64,000 nucleotides of DNA, from contig NZ_JACHNU010000001.1 in NCBI RefSeq assembly GCF_014199525.1, forward strand, positions 620,001 to 684,000, read 5' to 3'. Shown one piece after another: positions 1 through 6,561 of this stretch. The translations under genes were made by a program, and so were the position numbers. The stretch is from Conexibacter arvalis. GTDB lineage: Bacteria > Actinomycetota > Thermoleophilia > Solirubrobacterales > Solirubrobacteraceae. The notes below the pieces were generated by a model. It saw nothing but the letters and a program-made list of their open reading frames with translations. It ran no database searches and was not told the DNA's origin. How positions within the stretch are numbered: position 1 is the first letter of the stretch; every line of letters starts with the position of its first letter.

Positions 1-1046
1 ACGAGCGCGCCCGCGTCCTCGAGCCGGCGCACGATCGCGACGATCCGGCCCTGGGCCTCCTCGACGACGCGCTTGCGCTGCGGCGGCTGGTACTCCATCT
101 CCTCGCGCAGCAGCGTCGCGCCGCGCTCGGACATGTTGCCAAGGATCCGCTCTCTGACCTCGTCGTCGACGCCGCGGAGCGCCAGCGCCAGGTCTCTCTG
201 GTCGGCCTCGCGCAGCACGAGCTGGATCGAGCGGTCGTCGAGCTTGGCGATGTCCTCGAAGACGAACAGCAGCCGCCGCACCTCCTCGCCGAGCTCGGCG
301 TCGCGCTCGGTGAGCGTGTCGAGCACGTTGCGCTCGGTCGGGCGGTCGGTGTAGTTGAGGATCTCGGCGAGCGACTTGACGCCGCCGGAGGAGCTGTACT
401 CCTGCTGGACGACCGAGGCGAGCTTCTGCCGCATCACGCCCTCGATCTCCTTGACGACGTCCGGCGGCGTCTCGCTCATGCGCGCGATCCGCAGCGCGAT
501 GTCGGCCTGCTCCTCCTCGGGCAGGTGGGCGAGCACCTGCGCGGCGAGCGTCGTGTGGAGGTTGGCGATCACGAGCGCGATCGTCTGCGGCGCCTCGGCG
601 CGCAGGAAGGTGACGATGTGCTCGGGCGGCGTGCGGCGCAGGAACTCGAACGGCCGCATCTCGATCACGGTCGAGAGCCGGCCGATGATCTCGGCGGCGC
701 GCTCGGGCCCGAGCGCCCGCTCCAGCACCTCGCGCGCGTAGTCGACGCCGCCGGCGGCGAGCGAGTCGTAGGCCTGGACGGTCGCGACCAGCTCCTCGAA
801 GACGAAGCCGACCGCCTCGTGGTCGATCTGCGTGAGCTTCGCCATCTCCAGCGAGAGGGTCTCGATCTCCTCGTCGCGCAGGTGCTTGAAGATCTCGGCG
901 GCCTTCTCGGGCCCGAGCGCGACCAGCAGCACGGCCGCCTTGTGCCGGCCTCTCAGCCGCACCGGCGTTCTCTGCGGCAGGCGACGCGGCGCCGGCATCA
1001 CGCCGGTCGGATCCTCGGCGCCTGCGGCTGGGAGTTGGATCGCCAT
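1..1046 (-). CDS. fliG: Flagellar motor switch protein FliG (3' end beyond window)
   Basis: FliG is the rotor protein that sits on the FliF ring, contacts the stator and switches rotation direction. The reading frame opens with ATG at 1046 and stays open to base 1, giving 348 residues. FliG hallmarks are visible in order: KAAVLLVALGPEKAAEIFKH near residues 39-58, the EHI..FL.AE.PQTIALVIA stretch in the middle, and the C-terminal torque helix segment FEDIAKLDDRSIQLVLREAD. The last visible residues (RIVAIVRRLEDAGALV) are close to the usual family end, so only about a dozen residues should be missing. An AGGAGG at the end of fliF supplies the ribosome binding site; only 6 bp separate the two genes. 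The first 30 or so residues, rich in Pro and Arg, are longer than usual. Last gene seen of the minus-strand flgB-flgC-fliE-fliF-fliG operon. Confidence 0.96.
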   Translation of the reverse strand, partial: MAIQLPAAGAEDPTGVMPAPRRLPQRTPVRLRGRHKAAVLLVALGPEKAAEIFKHLRDEEIETLSLEMAKLTQIDHEAVGFVFEELVATVQAYDSLAAGGVDYAREVLERALGPERAAEIIGRLSTVIEMRPFEFLRRTPPEHIVTFLRAEAPQTIALVIANLHTTLAAQVLAHLPEEEQADIALRIARMSETPPDVVKEIEGVMRQKLASVVQQEYSSSGGVKSLAEILNYTDRPTERNVLDTLTERDAELGEEVRRLLFVFEDIAKLDDRSIQLVLREADQRDLALALRGVDDEVRERILGNMSERGATLLREEMEYQPPQRKRVVEEAQGRIVAIVRRLEDAGAL

Positions 1047-1052
1047 GCTGCG

Positions 1053-2573
1053 CTAGTCCTCCTGCATCCACGCGCGGACGTGCTGCGCGACGCGCTCGGG
1101 GTCGCGCTCGACCAGTTCCTCGACCTGCATCCGCGCCGGGTTCTCGGGCGATCTGAGCGGCAGCACTCTCGTCGGCGCGACCGGCTCCTCGAACCGCTCC
1201 AGCTCGGCGAGCGTGCGCGGCGACTCGATCTCGCGCAGCCACGTCGGCTCGCCGGCGAGCGCCTCCTGCTCGCGCTTGCGCAGCTGGCGCGTGACGAGCG
1301 CGAGGAAGGCGAGCGCGGCGAGGCCGATCAGGGCGTATCTGGCGTACTCCCAGATGTCGTCGACCGGCGAGGCGGCCGGCGCTCTCGGCGGCTGGACGAA
1401 GGCGAGCTGGGAGACGGTCAGGACGTCGCCGCGCTCCTCGTCGATGCCGGCGGCGCTCATCACCGCGTCTCTGATGCCGGGGATCATCGTGGCCGGGATC
1501 GAGTCGTCGATCAGCACCGCGACCTGCTGTCTTCTGATCGAGCCGGGCGCGATTCTCGTGCGCGTGACGGTCTTGTTGACGGCGAGCGCCTCGTCCTCGG
1601 TCTCGCGTCTGTAGTCGGAGTCGCCGCCGCCCTGCTGGGCGTACGTCGGCGGGTTGTTGCCGGCCGTCCCGGCCGGGCCGCCGGCGCCGCCGGCTCTGCC
1701 GACGAGCGTCTCTCTCTCCGTTCTCGTCGCGGTCGGCGTCCCCGCTCTGCCGTAGACCAGTCTGTCCTGGGTCGCCTCGTTGGCGTCGAGGTCGGCGTTG
1801 ACCTGGACCTGGACGTTCTCGGCGCCGATCGTGCGCGCCAGCATCGCGGTGATCGCGGAGGCCGCCTGCTGGTTGTAGCGCGCCTCGGCCGCCTGCTTGG
1901 CGAGCAGGCCGGAGGAGCCGCCCCCGCCGCTGGTCGCGGTCGGCCACAGCATCGTGCCGCTGCTGTCGGTGATCGTGACCTTGTCCGATCTCAGCCCGGA
2001 GACGCTGTTGGCGACCAGCTGCGCGATGCCGCGCACCTGCCCCTCGTCGAGCGCCGTTCCGCTCAGCAGCACCGCCGCCGTCGCGGGGTTGACGTTCTCG
2101 GCGAACAGCTGCGCCTCTCTGTCGGGCAGCACGAGCTGGACCTGGGCGCTGGAGACGCCGTCGATCTGCTCGATCGTCCGGGCGATCTCGCCTTCCTTGG
2201 CGCGCTGGTAGTTGACCTGCTGCTGGAAGTTGGAGGTGCCGAGCTTCTGTCTGTCGAGGATCTCGTAGCCCTCCTGCGTGCTGGCGGGCACGCCCGACTC
2301 GGCGAGCGCGATCCGCGCCTGCGCGGTCTCGCCTCTCTGGACCGCGACGGCGGTGCCGTTGTTCTGCAGCTCGAAGGGGATGCCTCTCGCCGACAGCGCC
2401 TCGGTGACCTTGCCGGTCTGCTTCGGGTCCAGGCCGGTGAGCAACGTCGTGTAGCTCGGCGCCGTGGCGATCCGGAAGAGCGCGAAGAAGACGACGACGA
2501 CGGCGAGCGCCCCGACGGCGAGGACGATCTTGCCGCGGGTCGAGAGGTTTGCGAGCAGAGCGCGAGCGGGCAT
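1053..2573 (-). CDS. fliF: Flagellar MS-ring protein FliF
   Basis: Forms the membrane MS ring on which the flagellum is built and to which FliG binds. At 506 residues it is a little short for the family (usually 520-570). Transmembrane helix 1 is near residues 16-35 and helix 2 near 408-427. Between them are the ring-building motifs, including the segment around YTTLLTGLD (about 41-49) and the conserved KEGEIARTI region. The last 26 residues, containing EELVERDPERVAQHVRAWM, match the helix that docks FliG. It follows fliE by 9 bp. Many Arg residues in the periplasmic-side loop region are written AGA, unusual in such GC-rich DNA. Confidence 0.97.
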   Translation of the reverse strand: MPARALLANLSTRGKIVLAVGALAVVVVFFALFRIATAPSYTTLLTGLDPKQTGKVTEALSARGIPFELQNNGTAVAVQRGETAQARIALAESGVPASTQEGYEILDRQKLGTSNFQQQVNYQRAKEGEIARTIEQIDGVSSAQVQLVLPDREAQLFAENVNPATAAVLLSGTALDEGQVRGIAQLVANSVSGLRSDKVTITDSSGTMLWPTATSGGGGSSGLLAKQAAEARYNQQAASAITAMLARTIGAENVQVQVNADLDANEATQDRLVYGRAGTPTATRTERETLVGRAGGAGGPAGTAGNNPPTYAQQGGGDSDYRRETEDEALAVNKTVTRTRIAPGSIRRQQVAVLIDDSIPATMIPGIRDAVMSAAGIDEERGDVLTVSQLAFVQPPRAPAASPVDDIWEYARYALIGLAALAFLALVTRQLRKREQEALAGEPTWLREIESPRTLAELERFEEPVAPTRVLPLRSPENPARMQVEELVERDPERVAQHVRAWMQED

Positions 2574-2582
2574 CGATCAGGG

Positions 2583-2924
2583 TCAGATCTGGGTGCGGAA
2601 GATCTCGGCGAGGGCCTCGGAGCCTCTCGTCCGGATCTGCCCCGCGAACTGCATCGCGAGCTGCGCCTTCTCGACGGCCACGACGGCGGAGACCAGATCG
2701 GTCGCCGTGCCGTTCGCGAGCGCCTGCCCTGCTTCGGCGGCATTCGTCTGCAGCTCGGAGAGCTTGCCGACCTCATTCGCAAGCATCTCGCCGAATCCTT
2801 CGCCGCTCGCCGGAACGGCGTCGACGGCGGGCGTGCCGGTCTCGACGGGCGGCAGCTGCGGGATGCCCTCGACCTGCCACTCGGCGGCGCCGGGGACCAT
2901 CGAGGGATCGATCGCCTCGATCAT
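2583..2924 (-). CDS. fliE: Flagellar hook-basal body complex protein FliE
   Basis: FliE joins the MS ring to the proximal rod. The protein has 113 residues, near the usual 100-115. The C-terminal half (GEMLANEVGKLSELQ, then LANGTATDLVSAVVAVEKAQLAMQFAGQIR) matches the family core, which ends in a short helix as expected. The ATG overlaps the flgC stop by four bases (ATGA), the usual sign of translational coupling in this operon. No signal peptide, as expected for a type III export substrate. Confidence 0.95.
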   Translation of the reverse strand: MIEAIDPSMVPGAAEWQVEGIPQLPPVETGTPAVDAVPASGEGFGEMLANEVGKLSELQTNAAEAGQALANGTATDLVSAVVAVEKAQLAMQFAGQIRTRGSEALAEIFRTQI

Positions 2925-3367
2925 CTGAGCAGCTCGAGCGTCTTGGTGAACATCTGCTTGGACGACTGCATCGCGGTCACGTTCGCCTCGTAGGAGCGGG
3001 AGGAGCTGATCAGGTCGACCATCTCGGTCACCGGGTTGACGTTCGGCATCTCGACGTAGCCCTGCGGGTTGGCGTCGGGATGGCCGGGGTCGTAGACGAG
3101 CTTCGTCGTCGGGTCCTGGACGATCGCGCCGACCTGCACGCCTCTGGCGCCCTCGACCGGGCGCACGCCGCCGATCGCGCCGGTGAGCATCGTCGAGAAG
3201 CTGGAGCCGCCGGCCTGCTGGAGGACGACCTCCTTGCGCTGGTAGGCGCCGCCGCCGGCCGCCCGCGTCGTCTGCGCGTTGGCGAGGTTCTCGGCGGTGA
3301 CGTCCATCCGCAGGCGCTCGGCCGTGAGGCCGGAGCCGGCGATGTCGATCGCGTTGAAGAGGCCCAT
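2921..3367 (-). CDS. flgC: Flagellar proximal rod protein FlgC
   Basis: Proximal rod subunit exported by the flagellar type III system. At 148 residues it has the family length. The N-terminal rod/hook signature is present (AIDIAGSGLTAERLRMDVTAENLANAQTT), as is the C-terminal VNPVTEMVDLISSSRSYEAN motif typical of FlgC. The start codon shares one base with the flgB stop (TGATG). Second gene of the flgB operon. Confidence 0.97.
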   Translation of the reverse strand: MGLFNAIDIAGSGLTAERLRMDVTAENLANAQTTRAAGGGAYQRKEVVLQQAGGSSFSTMLTGAIGGVRPVEGARGVQVGAIVQDPTTKLVYDPGHPDANPQGYVEMPNVNPVTEMVDLISSSRSYEANVTAMQSSKQMFTKTLELLR

Positions 3368-3720
3368 CAGCGGACGCCGATCGCGGTCTGCATGATGTGG
3401 ACGCGCGCGGTCATCACCTGCACGAGCGACTGGTACTCGAGCGCGTTCTTCGCCAGCGAGGCGGCCTCCTGGTCGGCGTCGAGGCCGGAGCCGTCGGCGC
3501 GGACCGTGCGGGCCGGATCGGTCGTCGGGCGGAACGAGACGGTCGTCGGATCGGCGCCCGACGCCTGCGCCGCCCGCAGCGCGCTGTGGAAGTCGAGATC
3601 CTGCCGCTGGTAGCCCGGCGTGTTGATGTTCGCGAGGTTGTTCGTCAGCAGCTCCTGGCGCATCGAGGCGCCGCGGAGGGCGGTCTCGAGCGCAAGCTGC
3701 GTGCTGTCGAAGAGGCTCAT
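3367..3720 (-). CDS. flgB: Flagellar basal-body rod protein FlgB
   Basis: First rod subunit, exported type III. It has 117 residues. The N-terminal half carries ALRGASMRQELLTNNLANINTPGYQRQD, the rod-protein signature, and the C-terminal LEYQSLVQVMTARVHIMQTAIG helix completes the coiled-coil domain. It is the first gene of the minus-strand operon ending in fliG. A sigma-28-type promoter lies about 90 bp upstream at 3809-3835, leaving an untranslated leader of roughly 80 nt. Confidence 0.96.
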   Translation of the reverse strand: MSLFDSTQLALETALRGASMRQELLTNNLANINTPGYQRQDLDFHSALRAAQASGADPTTVSFRPTTDPARTVRADGSGLDADQEAASLAKNALEYQSLVQVMTARVHIMQTAIGVR

Positions 3721-3808
3721 GCGGGTCGCGGGTCCTTTCGGCCGTCCATGGAATCTCGGCGAGGTTGGGCGGGCCTGCTCATGGAGGTCCCTGCTTCTTC
3801 ATGCCAGA

Positions 3809-3835
3809 ACATCGGCCGCGCGAGAAGGTTCTTGA
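3809..3835 (-). promoter_or_regulatory. Sigma-28 (FliA) promoter for flgB-fliG operon
   Basis: On the minus strand TCAA (3832-3835) is followed after exactly 15 bp by GCCGATGT (3809-3816). The sigma-28 consensus is TAAA-N15-GCCGATAA. The -10 matches 6 of 8 positions and the spacer is exact. It lies in the gap upstream of flgB, in the right orientation. Confidence 0.75.
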
Positions 3836-3880
3836 GCGGTGACATCCGGCCTGTCTGCTTGGCGACGGATCGGGCCGCTC

Positions 3881-4213
3881 TCAGCCGGCCCAGTCGAGGC
3901 CGCCCGAGGCGACGCCGGTCGTGCCGTAGCCGCGCGCGACGCGGCGGCCGAGCTCGACGTCGCCGATCGAGCGGCGCACCTCGGCGGCGCGCCGCCCCAG
4001 CTCGGCGGTCGTCTGCTCCTGCAGCGCCATCGCGCGCGCGAGCGCCGGCCGCGCGCCGGCCGGCGGCTCGGCCGGCAGCGCCTCCACGAGCGCGTCGCGC
4101 TCTCTCAGCAGCGCGTCGAGCTCCTCCAGCGTCGGCAGCTGCTCGCCGCGCACGAGGACCAGCTCGCGCTCGGCGAGCGCGGCGAGCGCCTCGTAGGGCT
4201 CGAGCTCGCTCAT
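3881..4213 (-). CDS. Small FliT-like flagellar chaperone (tentative)
   Basis: A 110-residue, largely helical, charged protein whose start overlaps the end of fliS by four bases, so the two are translationally coupled. It is rich in Glu, Ala and Arg with no membrane segment. In most bacteria fliS is followed by fliT, whose product binds the filament cap FliD, and this gene has the size, helicity and position of fliT. I see no residue-level signature that proves it, so the name is not assigned. It ends about 160 bp before flgB. The last 20 residues (Gly/Thr/Val-rich) look disordered. Confidence 0.75.
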   Translation of the reverse strand: MSELEPYEALAALAERELVLVRGEQLPTLEELDALLRERDALVEALPAEPPAGARPALARAMALQEQTTAELGRRAAEVRRSIGDVELGRRVARGYGTTGVASGGLDWAG

Positions 4214-4599
4214 GCCGGAGCGGCGGCCGCGCCGCCGAGCTGGTCCCAGGCCTCGCGCAGCTCTCTCAGCAGGCCTCTGACCTGCTCGAGCTTCTCGGGG
4301 TCCTGTCTGATGCGGCCCTCGGCGATCAGGCGCTGGCAGAAGATGTAGATCGACTCCAGCCGCTGCGCGATCTCGCCCTGGCTCATGTCGAGCGTCGCGA
4401 GCAGGTGGTCGATGATCGCCTCCGCGCGACGAAGGCGGTCGTGCGAGGTCTGGATGTCGCCGCCGGCCATCGTGACCGCGGCCTGGTGGAGGAAGCGGCA
4501 GGCGCCGTCGTAGAGCATGACGACGAGCCGCTCCGGCGGCGCGGTCAGGACCGCGCTCTCACGATAGGCCTGCGGCGACGCCGCGAGATTGATGCTCAT
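4210..4599 (-). CDS. fliS: Flagellin export chaperone FliS
   Basis: FliS binds the C-terminus of flagellin in the cytosol and keeps it from polymerising before export. The protein has 129 residues. Family features are AYRESAVLTAPPERLVVMLYDGACRFLHQA at residues 11-40, where the Tyr and the LV.MLYDG box are diagnostic, and an Ile/Tyr-rich helix around residues 80-90. No flagellin gene is present in the window, so its client must be encoded elsewhere. A sigma-28-type promoter is just upstream at 4644-4670. Confidence 0.95.
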   Translation of the reverse strand: MSINLAASPQAYRESAVLTAPPERLVVMLYDGACRFLHQAAVTMAGGDIQTSHDRLRRAEAIIDHLLATLDMSQGEIAQRLESIYIFCQRLIAEGRIRQDPEKLEQVRGLLRELREAWDQLGGAAAAPA

Positions 4600-4643
4600 T
4601 GGCCTTCCGGGGATCGAGGGATGAAACCAACCGTCGTCCAGAG

Positions 4644-4670
4644 TGATCGGATCGGCGGCCGGGAGTTTGA
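4644..4670 (-). promoter_or_regulatory. Sigma-28 (FliA) promoter for fliS
   Basis: Minus strand: TCAA (4667-4670), exactly 15 bp, then TCCGATCA (4644-4651), which keeps CCGAT and the final A of the GCCGATAA consensus. It sits 45 bp upstream of fliS in the fliD-fliS gap and overlaps a hairpin. Confidence 0.65.
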
Positions 4671-4680
4671 GCCGGCCGCC
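4654..4680. terminator. Hairpin between fliD and fliS
   Basis: A perfect 9-bp inverted repeat, GGCGGCCGG and CCGGCCGCC, with a 9-nt loop, lies directly after the fliD stop. There is no T-run, so termination may be Rho-assisted. It overlaps the predicted fliS promoter, so it could also modulate that promoter. Confidence 0.5.
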
Positions 4681-4695
4681 GTCCTCTGACCGCGA

Positions 4696-6102
4696 TCAGG
4701 CGCCGAGCGACGCCAGCTGGCCCGACAGCCACTGGCTCTGCTGCTGGCTCTTGGCCAGCGCGACCTCGAGCGCCGTGAACATCGCCTGCAGGCTTCTCTC
4801 GCGCACCGACAGGCGCGCGTCCATCTGCGTCATCTGCGCCTTGAGGTGCTTCAGCTCCTCGTCGGCGCCGTCGATGCGCGTGTGGAGCACGCCGTCGGCC
4901 CGGACGGCGGTGTCGATCGCCGCCTCGAAGCCGCGCGCCCAGCCGCCGACGTTGTCGACGCCGGCGAGCAGGTCGCGGACGCCGTTGGGATCGTTGGTCA
5001 GCGCCGTCGTCAGCTTCTCGACGTCGAGCGTCAGTCTGCCGGCGAGCGCGTCTCTGGAGGTCGAGGAGGAGGCGGCGCCGGTCGAGATGCCGAGGTCGGC
5101 GAGGCTGTTCATCTCCTCGGGCAGCCCGCTGAGCGGCGTGTAGATCAGCTGGCGCATCTCGGTCAGCAGGCTCGACAGCTGGCGGTCGCCGAAGAGCACG
5201 CCGGCCTTGAGCTGCGCCGCGGTCCGTCTGTCGGGGACGCCGTTCTTGATGTCCTGCTGGGTCCGCTCGTCGGGCACCGACTTCTCGTCGAGCTTCGAGC
5301 GGATCGCGTCGAGCGCGCCGTTGTAGGCGTCGACGAACGCCTGCAGCTTTCTCTGGATCGCCTCGGTGTTGGCGCCGGGGGCGCCGACCGAGACGGTGAC
5401 CGGGCCCGACGCCGAGGTGATCCCTCTGAGCGTCAGCGTGACGCCGGCGATCGCGTCTCTGACGACGTTCTCGCTCGATCTGCGGAGCTCGCCGTCGACG
5501 GTGAAGATCGCGTCTCTGCCGGCGCGCGCCTTCGTCTCGTCCTCGACCAGCGAGCCGTTCGGGCCGACGTCGATGAAGCTGTCGACCGCGCCGGTTCTGC
5601 GGCTGGAGAAGACGATCGTCCCGTCGTCGATCGCGGCCGCGTAGACGGTCGCGTCTCTGTCGGTGTTGAAGGCGGTCGCGAACTCCTGCGCCGTCATCCC
5701 GGCGGTCACTCTCGTCGCGTGGCCGTCGATGACGATCTCGCCGTCCGCGGTCGGGCTCGTGAAGGCGAAGGTGCGCTGCGCGGCGTTCGCCAGCTGCGAG
5801 ACCTCGATCTGGTAGCCGCCGACGCCGGCGCCCGAGGTGCTCGTCGCCGCGACCTTCGTCGGGTCGCTCGACTCGACCGCCTGCGTCTGTGCCCACAGCG
5901 CGACCGAGCGCAGGTCGGCCGCGGCCGTCTGGACCGCTCTCAGCTTCGTCTGGAAGTCTCTGAGCAGCTGCTGGCGGGCCTCGATCAGCGTCTGCTTGGT
6001 GTCGAGCAGCATCCGCGGACGCTTCTCGATCGCCATCATCTGGGCGAGGATGTCCGCGGTGGGGAGACCGGACGCGAGGCCCGAGACGCTCCAGGTCGAC
6101 AT
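4696..6102 (-). CDS. fliD: Flagellar filament cap / hook-associated protein 2 FliD
   Basis: FliD caps the filament and folds incoming flagellin. The protein has 468 residues. The N-terminus (SVSGLASGLPTADILAQMM) is the classic FliD start. The middle holds TVYAAAIDDGTIVFSSRRTG and the domain around TLTLRGITSASGPVTVSV. The C-terminal coiled coil includes FVDAYNGALDAIRSKL and ends in LAKSQQQSQWLSGQLASLG. It shares one base (TGATG) with the upstream flaG stop. AGA arginine codons are frequent. Confidence 0.96.
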   Translation of the reverse strand: MSTWSVSGLASGLPTADILAQMMAIEKRPRMLLDTKQTLIEARQQLLRDFQTKLRAVQTAAADLRSVALWAQTQAVESSDPTKVAATSTSGAGVGGYQIEVSQLANAAQRTFAFTSPTADGEIVIDGHATRVTAGMTAQEFATAFNTDRDATVYAAAIDDGTIVFSSRRTGAVDSFIDVGPNGSLVEDETKARAGRDAIFTVDGELRRSSENVVRDAIAGVTLTLRGITSASGPVTVSVGAPGANTEAIQRKLQAFVDAYNGALDAIRSKLDEKSVPDERTQQDIKNGVPDRRTAAQLKAGVLFGDRQLSSLLTEMRQLIYTPLSGLPEEMNSLADLGISTGAASSSTSRDALAGRLTLDVEKLTTALTNDPNGVRDLLAGVDNVGGWARGFEAAIDTAVRADGVLHTRIDGADEELKHLKAQMTQMDARLSVRERSLQAMFTALEVALAKSQQQSQWLSGQLASLGA

Positions 6103-6440
6103 CAGTCGAGTCCTCCTGTCGTGGCGACGTCGAGCAGCTTGCTCGGCGGGATTCTGCGAAGCAGGTTTCCGTCGAGGTCGCGGACCTCGATCGTGAGCCG
6201 TCCGGAGTCGGCGTCCTGCGAGAAGCGCAGCTCGCGCCCCTGGGCGCGCAGCTGCTGGTAGGCGCGGGAGGCGGCGTCCATCGCGTCGAGGACCTCGCGC
6301 GGCGGGCTGTCGGGGATCGTGTCGCCCGAGATGTCGGCGCGCACGACCGGCACGGGCTGCAGCGGGCGCGGCGCCGGCGAGGGCGTCCGATGCGCGGGGC
6401 TGTAGCTGGTCGGTCCGACTGGCGCGACGTCCAGGTTCAT
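6102..6440 (-). CDS. flaG: FlaG family protein
   Basis: Small protein encoded beside fliD in many bacteria that influences filament length; exact role is not settled. The start was chosen at 6440 because GGAGG lies eight bases upstream, giving 112 residues; an upstream in-frame extension lacks such a site. The C-terminal half carries the FlaG core: LRFSQDADSGRLTIEVRDLD followed by GNLLRRIPPSKLLDV (in FlaG families usually V.V.D..TGEVIRQIPPEE). The N-terminal half is Pro-rich and disordered. First gene of the flaG-fliD unit, under a sigma-28-type promoter at 6503-6529. Confidence 0.85.
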   Translation of the reverse strand: MNLDVAPVGPTSYSPAHRTPSPAPRPLQPVPVVRADISGDTIPDSPPREVLDAMDAASRAYQQLRAQGRELRFSQDADSGRLTIEVRDLDGNLLRRIPPSKLLDVATTGGLD

Positions 6441-6502
6441 GGGCGGGTCCTCCGGGCGTCCACCCCCCGGTGGGACGCCGTCTCCGTTGCGGTCTCCCAT
6501 CG

Positions 6503-6529
6503 TGGTCGGCGGGCCGCAGGCGAACTTGA
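6503..6529 (-). promoter_or_regulatory. Sigma-28 (FliA) promoter for flaG-fliD
   Basis: Minus strand: TCAAGTTC begins at 6529, and after TCAA plus exactly 15 bp comes GCCGACCA (6503-6510). TCAAGTTC matches TAAAGTTT at 6 of 8 positions; GCCGA and the last A of the -10 match. It lies 62 bp upstream of flaG, close to the end of the glycosyltransferase gene. Confidence 0.75.
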
Positions 6530-6561
6530 GGCCCGCTCGACGGACGATCGAGCGCCGTCGC

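Noticed and set aside
525-2993. Long open frame antisense to fliG-fliF-fliE
   Set aside because: It is the shadow that GC-rich coding sequence leaves on the other strand; composition is Arg/Asp/Leu-rich without motifs, and it spans several well-supported genes.
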